Assembly (NCBI GenBank): GCA_937957895.1
Contig: CALFEZ010000276.1
Span: 1-8,799 of the forward strand
DNA from: an uncultured Erysipelotrichaceae bacterium
Lineage (GTDB): Bacteria; Bacillota_I; Bacilli_A; Erysipelotrichales; Erysipelotrichaceae
Direction of reading: 5' to 3'
DNA length: 8,799 nucleotides
Positions 1 through 7,406 of this stretch are shown in pieces. The notes under the pieces were generated by a model, which was not told the origin of the DNA, searched no databases, and saw only the letters and a list, made by a program, of their open reading frames with translations. The position numbers were made by a program, and so were the translations under genes. Within the stretch, counting starts at the first letter, position 1, and every line of letters starts with the position of its first letter.

Positions 1-2
1 CT

Positions 3-785
3 CCTAAGGACTACTATGAAGTGTCGGATATCCTGCAACAGCTCCAACAGGTCATCGATCAGAAGATCGAATTTGACGTGGTCTCATTGGTAGGTGAAGG
101 AGAACCGACGTTGTATGCCGGATTGCATGAACTGATTCGTGGCATCAAGACACTGACAAACAAACCGATCGCCGTGATCACCAACGGTGCCAACATCGAT
201 CAGCCTAAGGTGTTTGATGCTCTATTAGAAGCAGACATCGTGCTGCCTTCGGTCAATGGGTATGATCTGAGAACTTTCAAAAAGATCAATCGTCCCCACA
301 AAGAAATCGACTTTGTGGCGATCACCCATGCTTTGGTTGATTTTTCCCATCGATTTGAAGGACAGTTATGGTTGGAACTGATGCTGATCGAAGGAGTCAA
401 TGATTCAACGGAAGATCTATTGGCCTATCGCGATTTTTTCAAACGGTTCAAATACGACAGACTCTATATCAACACACCCGTGCGTCCCCCTACCGAGGCG
501 TATGCTATTAAGGTATCTCATGAAAAGATGATGCAAGCCATGGAGATATTGGGAGGCATCGGCATCGAGGATGTCTACAGCAATGGATACTACAGCACCA
601 TCCCTGACGACTATCAAGCAATTTTGAGCATCATCAAAAGTCATCCCATGCATCAGTATGAGATCGATCATTTCTTGCGATCACGAAACTGTCAGGACAA
701 ACATGCGATCTTCAAGCGGCTTAACGAAGATCCTCAGGTCCGTGTGATCCATTATCGCGGATATGACAATTACCGTATCAAATAA
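3..785 (+). CDS. Radical SAM protein, C-terminal part (5' end outside window)
   Basis: The frame is open to the left edge, reading PKDYYEV before the first possible internal start (GTG at 21), so the true start lies outside. The visible 261 residues look like the C-terminal three quarters of a COG0731-type radical SAM Fe-S oxidoreductase. There is a GEGEPTL segment, matching the glycine-rich SAM-contacting 'GGE' strand, then a TNGA strand end and a NRPH segment, as in families that select a strand-end 'NG' and a conserved polar loop. The CxxxCxxC cluster motif must lie upstream of the window, so enzyme status is inferred. The last 50 residues or so look like a small helical or winged-helix add-on (HQYEIDHFL, FKRLNEDP). 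The gene stops with TAA inside the base of a strong hairpin and converges on the leftward gene that follows. Substrate unknown. COG0731 includes wyosine-synthesis relatives, but nothing here shows that activity. Confidence 0.8.
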   Translation, partial: PKDYYEVSDILQQLQQVIDQKIEFDVVSLVGEGEPTLYAGLHELIRGIKTLTNKPIAVITNGANIDQPKVFDALLEADIVLPSVNGYDLRTFKKINRPHKEIDFVAITHALVDFSHRFEGQLWLELMLIEGVNDSTEDLLAYRDFFKRFKYDRLYINTPVRPPTEAYAIKVSHEKMMQAMEILGGIGIEDVYSNGYYSTIPDDYQAILSIIKSHPMHQYEIDHFLRSRNCQDKHAIFKRLNEDPQVRVIHYRGYDNYRIK

Positions 786-813
786 ACAGCGTGTCATCAG
801 ACACGCTGTTTTT
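784..813. terminator. Bidirectional terminator between convergent genes
   Basis: A perfect 11-bp inverted repeat (arm AACAGCGTGTC at 785-795, loop ATCA 796-799, second arm 800-810), extendable to 12 bp by A784/T811, is followed by Ts on the plus strand. On the minus strand it is followed by TTTATTT. It sits between the TAA of the radical SAM gene and the TAA of the leftward gene and overlaps the end of both. It should stop transcription from both sides. Confidence 0.9.
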
Positions 814-2515
814 AATCTTTATGAGCCAAAAACAGATCAATCAGCTCTTTGGCCGTGGTCGTCAGATGATCGAGAGAACCGCTGGTAACACCCAAACCAG
901 TATACACTTCCCCAACTTGGATGTCAGACCGATCCAACGCATCGAAATACGTGTCCAAAAGCTTGTCACAGGTTTCTTGATCTTGCATCGGTCCAAATGG
1001 ATTGGCAAAGTAAGTAGTCGAGATACCGACTTCATGTGTCGTTGCTAGTGCCATGCGCTTTCCTTCTACAAACACATCTTTGATATCCGATGGGGTATCG
1101 GCGATCTTACAACCAAACTTGTTTTCGTAGTTGTTGCAGTAAAAGAGATAATGGATCGGATGTTTGGCAACGATGCAGTTGTATGAAGAGATCGGAACGA
1201 CGATCCTGGCATTGGTGCTATCCGGGTTCATGAAGATACTGCGATCCATTGACTTGTAAGGAGATCCTTTGTCTAGATCATCCAAACGGATGAAGGCACC
1301 GATTTCACTTCCCTGAGCTAAAATCCTGCCGTCTTCAATAAAGAAAGACCCCATATCGTCAAAAACGACATCAAACCCAAGCAGATCAGGATGCTCAAGC
1401 AGTTCCATTGCTTCGATGGTCTCTGATTTACCGGCACCCGAATCACCGATAAACACCACACCGATGGTTTTTTTGTTGCGTAGATGCAGGTTGATCATGC
1501 TGCCATGGATCGGCAGTCTGCCTTTTTTCATCATGATGGCGTTGTGCATCGTAAGGACCATTTTTTTCATGTACCCAAAGTATTCGATCTTTTGCATGTA
1601 GGGGACTTTCCCGATCCACATGTCGTTTTTCTCATCATAAGTATAGGTGGCATCCTCAGTTTTATCAGGAAGTCCAAAAATCATGATGCCATCGATCTTG
1701 TTGTTGGCGACTTCCTTACGATCAGCCAGCTCAAACAAGTTGGCATTGGCGATCCCAGAAAATGCAAAGTCAAAGTTGACATAGATCAAAATGAGCAAAG
1801 GACCAACCTTGGCCGGATAGCAATACCATTGATGGAGATCAAGCGACAGTCCTAAAAGAGGGTTGTGGTCGGACAAGGTGAAAGATCCATACCGCTTGTT
1901 GCCTTTGGGATAAAGCAATAGAGGTGGTTTTAGCAGGATCTGTGAAGCAAACGGGATCTTGCGTAATGTCTCATATCCTCTTGGAATACGCCACTTCACA
2001 TCCGATAAGACCATGCACGCATCGGTCCCTGCCTGAAGCTGACGATACACATGGTTTTTGTAACCTTGAACCTTTTCCTGGAAGTTACGATAAGTATAAC
2101 GCAGCATGTTGTTAAAGCGAGTGTCCGCTTCGATGAAGTTGGTGACATATCCACTGGAAGATGCCGAGATCTTGATGGTTGCCAAGCGTTGTTGTTTACG
2201 CCAAAAAGTATAGAAATCATCGATAACATACGCCAGCAGATCACGATTTTCAAACAATCGCGATTCCATCTCATCGATGTTTAGCACATAGAATTTCTTT
2301 AGAAACATTTGCATCTTGGGGATGAATGTTTTGAGGCTTTGGTTTTTGGTCAGCCATTTGTATGTATCAGGGTCTTTGGCTTTAAGGTGCAAAAGGTATT
2401 TTTTTGCAATCGCAGCAAAAACCTTGGAGGATAAAAAAGCCTCATTGGATGCTGGATAAAAGGTTGAAAAATTCATGATGACCGTTTGATCATGGATGTA
2501 GATTGCGTCTTTCAT
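812..2515 (-). CDS. HprK/PEPCK-type P-loop kinase-like protein with long N-terminal domain
   Basis: The protein has 567 residues. The ATG at 2515 is preceded by AAGGAG (2525-2520) with a rather short 4-base gap. The C-terminal half resembles the HPr kinase/PEP carboxykinase fold: a histidine-glycine pair (HGS, 337-339), Walker A GDSGAGKS (357-364) followed by ET as in HPr kinase, an acidic VFDDM strand (384-388), and TNARIVVPIS (434-443), which recalls the NTRAxYPI segment of ATP-PEPCK. The first 300 residues match no domain I recognise; they include KWRIPRGYE and a hydrophobic strand near 238-252. No transmembrane span or signal peptide is evident, so it is probably cytosolic. It is much longer than HprK (about 310 residues) and lacks the usual HprK N-domain. 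It lacks the classic GLSGTGKTT loop of PEPCK, so neither activity should be assumed. A terminator separates it from the upstream operon, and I see no clean promoter in the 116-base gap. Confidence 0.8.
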   Translation of the reverse strand: MKDAIYIHDQTVIMNFSTFYPASNEAFLSSKVFAAIAKKYLLHLKAKDPDTYKWLTKNQSLKTFIPKMQMFLKKFYVLNIDEMESRLFENRDLLAYVIDDFYTFWRKQQRLATIKISASSSGYVTNFIEADTRFNNMLRYTYRNFQEKVQGYKNHVYRQLQAGTDACMVLSDVKWRIPRGYETLRKIPFASQILLKPPLLLYPKGNKRYGSFTLSDHNPLLGLSLDLHQWYCYPAKVGPLLILIYVNFDFAFSGIANANLFELADRKEVANNKIDGIMIFGLPDKTEDATYTYDEKNDMWIGKVPYMQKIEYFGYMKKMVLTMHNAIMMKKGRLPIHGSMINLHLRNKKTIGVVFIGDSGAGKSETIEAMELLEHPDLLGFDVVFDDMGSFFIEDGRILAQGSEIGAFIRLDDLDKGSPYKSMDRSIFMNPDSTNARIVVPISSYNCIVAKHPIHYLFYCNNYENKFGCKIADTPSDIKDVFVEGKRMALATTHEVGISTTYFANPFGPMQDQETCDKLLDTYFDALDRSDIQVGEVYTGLGVTSGSLDHLTTTAKELIDLFLAHKD

Positions 2516-2611
2516 AGGGCTCCTTCAGATATAACTTTGTTCAATTACTAACAATATCTTATCATGAAACCTACTTTGCTGCATGAAATGTAGATGATAT
2601 CTGGCAAAGCA

Positions 2612-2633
2612 AAAACAACCTTGCGGTTGTTTT
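2612..2633 (-). terminator. Terminator of the four-gene operon
   Basis: On the minus strand a perfect 9-bp stem AAAACAACC / GGTTGTTTT with a GCAA (GNRA-type) tetraloop is followed by T, GC and TTT. It begins inside the TAA stop codon of the HD-GYP gene and closes the leftward operon before the HprK/PEPCK-like gene. Confidence 0.85.
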
Positions 2634-3222
2634 AGTAGACGTTGTTTCTGGTTGGTTCGATGATCAGTTCCCCGTTTCGGACCATATCCACGAAGATCCT
2701 GGCAAGATATGGATCAAACTGCGTTCCTGCATGACGTTCGATCTCTCCAAGTGCATAATCGACACTTAGATTGGTTTTGTAGTGACGATTGGAAGTAATG
2801 GCATCAAAGGCATCCGCGATCGCAATGCAACGAGCGGAGAATGGATTGTTCTCTCCTTTGACTCGACGTGGATATCCCTTACCGTCCCAGCGTTCATGAT
2901 GTCCAAGCACTGCCGGGATAACATGAGTAAAGGATGGAAGATATTTGATGATCGTGATCGACATGTCGACGTGCATCTTCATGGTCTCATACTCATGATC
3001 TTCCAGTTTGGAATACTTGGTCAGGATGCTTTCCGGGATACCGATTTTTCCAATATCATGCAACAAGCCAGCTTGACGGATCGTTTCCACTTCTTCTTTT
3101 GGTGCTCCGGCTTTGGTAGCGATGGCACTGGCATATTTGGCGACCCGTTGAGAGTGACCAAAGGTATAGTGATCTTTGGCATCGATCGCTGCTGTCAACG
3201 CATAGATCGTTGCCATGTTCAT
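2632..3222 (-). CDS. HD-GYP domain protein, predicted c-di-GMP phosphodiesterase
   Basis: The protein has 196 residues and is essentially one HD-GYP domain. Visible motifs are GHS near the start (H23), HDIGK (55-59), H84, HHE (108-110), DGKGYP (113-118), ADAFDAITS (136-144) and GTQFDP (166-171). These metal-site and signature residues appear intact, so hydrolysis of cyclic di-GMP is predicted from family knowledge. There is no transmembrane segment. The ATG at 3222 lies only 3 bases after the TAA of the preceding GAF-GGDEF gene and in the same frame; a second ATG follows two codons later. The only Shine-Dalgarno-like stretch, GGAAGAAG, lies within the end of the upstream gene, so translation is probably coupled. 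The opening sequence (ATIYALTAAIDAKD) is typical of the linker-to-HD-GYP junction in multidomain GGDEF-HD-GYP proteins, so this may be the detached C-terminal half of one such protein. Confidence 0.9.
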   Translation of the reverse strand: MNMATIYALTAAIDAKDHYTFGHSQRVAKYASAIATKAGAPKEEVETIRQAGLLHDIGKIGIPESILTKYSKLEDHEYETMKMHVDMSITIIKYLPSFTHVIPAVLGHHERWDGKGYPRRVKGENNPFSARCIAIADAFDAITSNRHYKTNLSVDYALGEIERHAGTQFDPYLARIFVDMVRNGELIIEPTRNNVY

Positions 3223-3225
3223 TTC

Positions 3226-5166
3226 TTAGTTGACTTCTTCCGGTATTGTTTCCTGATGTTGATCAGGATTAAAGATCACGGATTTGTTTTTACCCGATTT
3301 TTTCGCTATATGAAGGGCTTTGGTAGTTTTATCGACCAGATCCTTGGCATCGGTAGCCACCGATGGTGCCACACAGACACCCACTGAAACGGTGAGATGA
3401 CGCTTTACATCGTTTTTGTCTGACATGGAGATCGTTTCCACTTTGCTGCGGATCTTCTCTGCCATTTCATAGGTGTTGTTGGTGTCAAAATCAGGAAGAA
3501 TGATGGCAAACACATCGCCACCGTAACGACAGATGATACCCTGACTGCCACATACAAATTTGATGGTGTCAGCGATCTTTCTTAAAGCGATGTCTCCGGC
3601 ATGACTGCCGTAGATGTCATTGAACATCGCAAACATGTCGATGTTCATCATGATCAAGGTGACGGGTTGTTTTTTCAGATTCTGACAGCTCTTGTCGATC
3701 TGATCCATAAAGTAACGGTGATTGTATAGTCCCGTCAAACTGTCCATGATCGCTTCGTTTTGGAACTTCTCAAACATACGGGCATTGTTGATGGCGATCG
3801 AAGCAGTGGCACACAGTGTGGCCAACACATCGATGTCATCTTTGCTCAGGACGGTAGGTGATTCATTGTGTCCCAAAAGTACCATTCCGATCAAATCGGA
3901 GTCGTATTTGAGGGGTAGTGCAACCTCAAAGCGCATCAACAGCAGATCCTGACGCTCACTATCCCACATGGTCTTGAAGAATGGGTGATTATCAACATAC
4001 TCATCAGGGATGAACTCATCGTTGTTTTTGAACCAGCGGACAAACGGATGGCTGGAGCGGATCTCCATGGATTGCTTGTCCAGTTTTTTGTAGGATGCAT
4101 AGAATCGATAGTCTTTGGATTCCATGGATCTGAAGAACACATAGATGCGATCGTTTCTGGTTATCTCATGGGCAATCTGCAACATCTCATTGGTGATGTT
4201 GTCTAAGTTGAGGTTGTTGGAAACTGTACGGGAGAAGCTTTTGATCAAGCTTTGTTGGTAGTTTTGTTTTTTATAGAAGTGTTCATCGATGCGACGATAA
4301 ATGCCACTGAATATCGGTTGGAACAAAATGATCGTGATCAAGGCTGTGACCAATACAAAGATCTCATTGTTGAGTCCGGTATCGATGTTTCCAAAGAAAC
4401 TTAGGACACGGTTGATGATCAAAGCGACCAGCAAGAACAATGCGGTGATGCTGATCGTAAACAACAAGGTTCGAGTGACCACGATCTTTAGTTCGATCAA
4501 TCGAGAATTGTAGATGGCGTGCATCAGCATTCCGGAAGTGACGATGGCAAATGCAAAGTCGACCGGATATTTCCCGATAGCCGGAACGATGTTGAGCAAC
4601 AAGCCCACATACAGGATAAACAAGCCCAAAAGGACTGGTTTCAACTTGTTGGATTGTTTGTCACCATATTTGAATGCTTTGCGCATTTTTACCAGACACA
4701 CTGTCAGCAACACAAAGATACTGCCATAACCGATGGCTGCCAGTGGACCGATGGAATAGCTCAACTCAAATATTTCCACCCCATTGACCACGACCGGGAC
4801 CATTTCTGCTGATGTCACCATCAATCCCAAGAAGTTCATATAGTGGATGACAAGGATGATCAAGGACCATGCAACGATGCTTAGTTTTCTGACTTGATTG
4901 GTAAAGATGCTGACAAAGATATAGGCAAAAAACGGTACCATGGTGATCGAGGATACCAGCATGCGGTTCCAAAAAAGAGTGCCTGGAAACACCTGTAACC
5001 GCATCAACAAAGACGATGCGGACCAGACGATCGCAGCGGCGATAAACGGCATGAATGCACGAATGTGACGATCTTTTTTGGACAGACTCAAAAGAAGCAA
5101 CAGGAAGGTGTTGATGATCAACGATAATAATGGTAACCCCCAGTAGAAGATGTTTCGAATTACCAC
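3226..5166 (-). CDS. Membrane sensor with GAF and degenerate GGDEF domains
   Basis: The protein has 646 residues. The GTG start at 5166 has a GGGGT ribosome site 7 bases upstream, overlapping the stop of the GH3 gene. About nine hydrophobic helices fill residues 7-290; the block around SRLIELKIVVTRTLLF (221-236) resembles the 7TM sensor region that precedes many Gram-positive histidine kinases. A GAF-like domain spans about 310-465, with VALPLKYDSDLIGMVLLG (415-432). A GGDEF fold follows (DSLTGLYNHRYF 475-486, NDIYG 516-520, RYGGDVF 547-553, end near 632). Key positions deviate: the motif is GGDVF, the usual metal-binding first Asp of D-x-D is Asn508, the following Lys is Ala513, and no RxxD inhibitory site precedes the motif. 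Diguanylate cyclase activity is therefore doubtful; a GTP or signal-binding regulatory role is more likely. The frame ends with TAA and the HD-GYP frame continues in register one codon later. Confidence 0.88.
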   Translation of the reverse strand: MVIRNIFYWGLPLLSLIINTFLLLLLSLSKKDRHIRAFMPFIAAAIVWSASSLLMRLQVFPGTLFWNRMLVSSITMVPFFAYIFVSIFTNQVRKLSIVAWSLIILVIHYMNFLGLMVTSAEMVPVVVNGVEIFELSYSIGPLAAIGYGSIFVLLTVCLVKMRKAFKYGDKQSNKLKPVLLGLFILYVGLLLNIVPAIGKYPVDFAFAIVTSGMLMHAIYNSRLIELKIVVTRTLLFTISITALFLLVALIINRVLSFFGNIDTGLNNEIFVLVTALITIILFQPIFSGIYRRIDEHFYKKQNYQQSLIKSFSRTVSNNLNLDNITNEMLQIAHEITRNDRIYVFFRSMESKDYRFYASYKKLDKQSMEIRSSHPFVRWFKNNDEFIPDEYVDNHPFFKTMWDSERQDLLLMRFEVALPLKYDSDLIGMVLLGHNESPTVLSKDDIDVLATLCATASIAINNARMFEKFQNEAIMDSLTGLYNHRYFMDQIDKSCQNLKKQPVTLIMMNIDMFAMFNDIYGSHAGDIALRKIADTIKFVCGSQGIICRYGGDVFAIILPDFDTNNTYEMAEKIRSKVETISMSDKNDVKRHLTVSVGVCVAPSVATDAKDLVDKTTKALHIAKKSGKNKSVIFNPDQHQETIPEEVN

Positions 5167-5176
5167 GATCTTACCC

Positions 5177-6778
5177 CTATTCTTTGAATCCCGCTCTGTT
5201 TAATACCTCCACGATGTCAAAGTGGTTGGGATTGACTTTGGCCATCGTGTGTGAAATCGTATCGGTATATGATTTGATCGTACCAGTCGGTAAAATATTG
5301 ACCTGCAACGGTTCGATACCGATCATCTTTTTCAAACTCTTGTAATCACTGTCTACATACTTGAAGTAGATCTCCAGTTGTTCTTTGATCAGTTCAGGAT
5401 CTTCCAGTCCTTTCCCATCAGCAAGAACTCCCAGTTCGATATACATGGCAATGTATGGGCGTTTTAGTTCGTCATACTTCTTATGCGCAAACCAGTCGAT
5501 GATGTTGAGCTTAGAAAGCATGATGACGGTGGATATGGTCGTTTCCGTGATGCGTGTGAATCCTGCCAGATCGATGATCGGATCAACACGATCGATGTAT
5601 CGAAAATGCGGAAGATAGATCTTGTCTTCTTCATTGATCAACGACTCGCATTTAAAGATATCCCCAATGCGATAACGAGCAAAGGCTCCGCCTTTGAGCG
5701 TAGTGATCACAAGTTCATACGACTCGTCTTCTTTGATCTCGTCCATTAGGTAAGTCTTGGGCTGATAAGAAGGATCTTCCAGGTTTTTATAAAACTCATT
5801 CATCGGAATAAACTCGTAAAAACATATGTTTGGAAACAAAATCAAGCCATTTTTGCTCCAGGACTCAGCTCCGATCGCGGTAGCTTCGGTACCTCCGAAT
5901 ATTTCCAAAGGTCGAACACCCCAATAGTTTTCGATCTTGTCTTTGAAGTGTGCGGAATCAGTACCGGCACACACAAATCCTTTAAGATCGAACACATCTT
6001 TGGGATAGATCGGTTGCTTTTTGAGTTTGTTGCGAAGTTTTGCTTTGAAAAGCCTCCAAAGCATTTTGGCTTCAAAATCCAGCAGTTTGGGTTTGGTCCC
6101 CGAATTTGATCCCTCAACAAAACTCTCACTCATTTTGACGATCACACTGCTTAATCCATAAAACAGATCGATATCGTGTTGAAGACCTTGTTTGAAACCG
6201 GCTTTGTTGCGATCACCAAAAGACATTTTATTGCCTTCTTCGATCGAAGGCATGAAATTGACGGTATACTCTCCTTGAATCGAATAAGGCAACAAACCCG
6301 TCAAATAAGGCAAAGGTGCCATGCCATTGAGAAAGTTCATGCCAGATCTCAAATCAAAATGACCTTTCTCTTTGCTGGTGGAAAGAATGATGCAAGTCAA
6401 ACAAATATCACGATGATGCGAGATCATGGTTTTGGTATATGGTGCTACTTTGACCGGTGCTTTACCACCCTCCCATGTAGTCTGGATCCAAACGACCGGC
6501 TCTGAAGGCAACACATCGTTGTTTTTCGGCAACAAGTACTCGGCATAGTCATCATAGGTTGTCAACGGGACGATCTTGCGAAACTCCTTGACACTTTTAG
6601 GGCGTTTGCCACCCATGATGTGACGTCCAAGTTCACACTTGGCATACATCTCGATCTGTTCCATCAACAGACGGTTTTGGATCTCCATATAATCTTCGAT
6701 GGTATAGTCAAAAAAGCCACAGTAACGTTGCCAAATTTCTTTGTATTGCTTGTTTTTCAGCATTTGGTCCATATTCAT
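5177..6778 (-). CDS. GH3-family acyl-adenylating enzyme (ANL superfamily)
   Basis: The 533-residue protein has the order of motifs of the GH3 auxin-responsive family, which adenylates acids and in plants joins them to amino acids. A P-loop-equivalent stretch lies around 99-115 (QTTWEGGKAPVKVAPYT), FGGTEA at 294-299 corresponds to the ANL YGSTE motif, and ARYRIGDIF (367-375) with RYIDRVDP (393-400) corresponds to the ribose-binding Asp and hinge region. AGFTRITE (405-412) fits the start of the C-terminal lid. The first motif is unusual because it lacks the SSGTT sequence. There is no signal peptide or membrane helix. The ATG at 6778 follows the TGA of the methyltransferase-like gene by 10 bases; no strong ribosome site is seen, so translational coupling is likely. 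ATG at 6772 is an alternative start. The substrate acid and acceptor cannot be read from the sequence. Confidence 0.87.
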   Translation of the reverse strand: MNMDQMLKNKQYKEIWQRYCGFFDYTIEDYMEIQNRLLMEQIEMYAKCELGRHIMGGKRPKSVKEFRKIVPLTTYDDYAEYLLPKNNDVLPSEPVVWIQTTWEGGKAPVKVAPYTKTMISHHRDICLTCIILSTSKEKGHFDLRSGMNFLNGMAPLPYLTGLLPYSIQGEYTVNFMPSIEEGNKMSFGDRNKAGFKQGLQHDIDLFYGLSSVIVKMSESFVEGSNSGTKPKLLDFEAKMLWRLFKAKLRNKLKKQPIYPKDVFDLKGFVCAGTDSAHFKDKIENYWGVRPLEIFGGTEATAIGAESWSKNGLILFPNICFYEFIPMNEFYKNLEDPSYQPKTYLMDEIKEDESYELVITTLKGGAFARYRIGDIFKCESLINEEDKIYLPHFRYIDRVDPIIDLAGFTRITETTISTVIMLSKLNIIDWFAHKKYDELKRPYIAMYIELGVLADGKGLEDPELIKEQLEIYFKYVDSDYKSLKKMIGIEPLQVNILPTGTIKSYTDTISHTMAKVNPNHFDIVEVLNRAGFKE

Positions 6779-6788
6779 GGTAACGATT

Positions 6789-7352
6789 TCACTTTCTAAA
6801 TGTTCTGATGCATTTGGTGATGCTGGTTACGTTAAAAAGTAGAAATGGAGTCGTTCGTTGGTAGTCCGTGTATCCGATCAATGTTTTTGGAAAGAAGTAG
6901 CGATCCTGGATCCATACATGGATGATATCCATCGCTGTCCAAACGACACAGGCAATGAACATCAGCCCATTTCCGGTCGCCAAAAACAAACTCAAATACA
7001 GGAAGAAGAATCCCCACACCCCTGGATGACGACACAAGGCATACATGCCGGTGTCGATCGTTTGATTGGCTTCTGCCGAAACATAGGTTGTTTTAAATGG
7101 CAATGCCCCAAACAATGAGTAAAACATCTGGATGGCTGCCAATAAAGCAAAGACAGAAAAAATCCCAGAAACCAATATGTCCACTGAGAACCATATGGTG
7201 GGATCAAGGTATAACTGTAGGGATGCATAACCAATCAGAGAGACTCCGACGGCAAAAAAGACGTTAAAAGAACTGTGGATTTTCTTAACTTTGTTGTAAT
7301 CAAAGATATAAAGAAAACCAAACCCTATGCAACCCAAAACGATATATCCCAC
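6789..7352 (-). CDS. Isoprenylcysteine-carboxyl-methyltransferase-like membrane protein
   Basis: A 187-residue integral membrane protein with about five hydrophobic segments (roughly 2-17, 28-47, 55-78, 110-126, 129-148). The SAM-binding signature of the ICMT/PEMT/NnrU superfamily is visible as TGMYALCRHPGVWG (101-114), with the core RHP at 108-110. The C-terminal stretch QDRYFFPKTLIGYTDYQRTTP (149-169) matches the family pattern of an acidic pair, then G..Y..Y...P. In this superfamily such proteins methylate small hydrophobic or lipid-linked acceptors; the acceptor here is unknown. The GTG start is chosen because AGGAG (7363-7359) lies 6 bases upstream; an in-frame ATG at 7370 is followed by TCA TAG and cannot start this frame. 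It is first in the leftward operon, directly downstream of a promoter, and ends with TGA 10 bases before the GH3 gene. Confidence 0.85.
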   Translation of the reverse strand: MGYIVLGCIGFGFLYIFDYNKVKKIHSSFNVFFAVGVSLIGYASLQLYLDPTIWFSVDILVSGIFSVFALLAAIQMFYSLFGALPFKTTYVSAEANQTIDTGMYALCRHPGVWGFFFLYLSLFLATGNGLMFIACVVWTAMDIIHVWIQDRYFFPKTLIGYTDYQRTTPFLLFNVTSITKCIRTFRK

Positions 7353-7358
7353 TTCGTT

Positions 7359-7363
7359 CTCCT
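7359..7363 (-). promoter_or_regulatory. Ribosome binding site deciding a GTG start
   Basis: AGGAG on the minus strand with a 6-base gap to GTG at 7352. The nearby upstream ATG meets TAG after two codons, so this site fixes the methyltransferase-like gene at GTG. Confidence 0.75.
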
Positions 7364-7377
7364 ATGACATTATCGAA

Positions 7378-7406
7378 ATTATACATGATTGTTTTTATTT
7401 GGACAA
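7378..7406 (-). promoter_or_regulatory. Sigma-A-type promoter of the four-gene operon
   Basis: On the minus strand TTGTCC (7406-7401) is separated by exactly 17 bases from a perfect TATAAT (7383-7378). Start of transcription would be near 7371, leaving a leader of about 20 bases before the GTG of the methyltransferase-like gene. The minus-10 is consensus and the minus-35 matches 4 of 6. Confidence 0.7.

Noticed and set aside
812..2515. Naming the P-loop gene hprK or pckA
   Set aside because: Length, the N-terminal half and the loop sequence fit neither enzyme fully, so a symbol would overstate the evidence.
2782..3387. 201-codon plus-strand frame across the sensor/HD-GYP junction
   Set aside because: It is antisense to two well-supported genes, has no ribosome site or recognisable domain, and its composition follows from the opposite strand.
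6176..6505. 109-codon plus-strand frame inside the GH3 gene
   Set aside because: It lies wholly opposite a clear GH3 coding region and shows no motif or start signal.
6789..6791. TGA read as tryptophan (code 4)
   Set aside because: Reading through would extend the methyltransferase-like frame across the GH3 start and its coding sequence; treating TGA as stop gives normal operon spacing.
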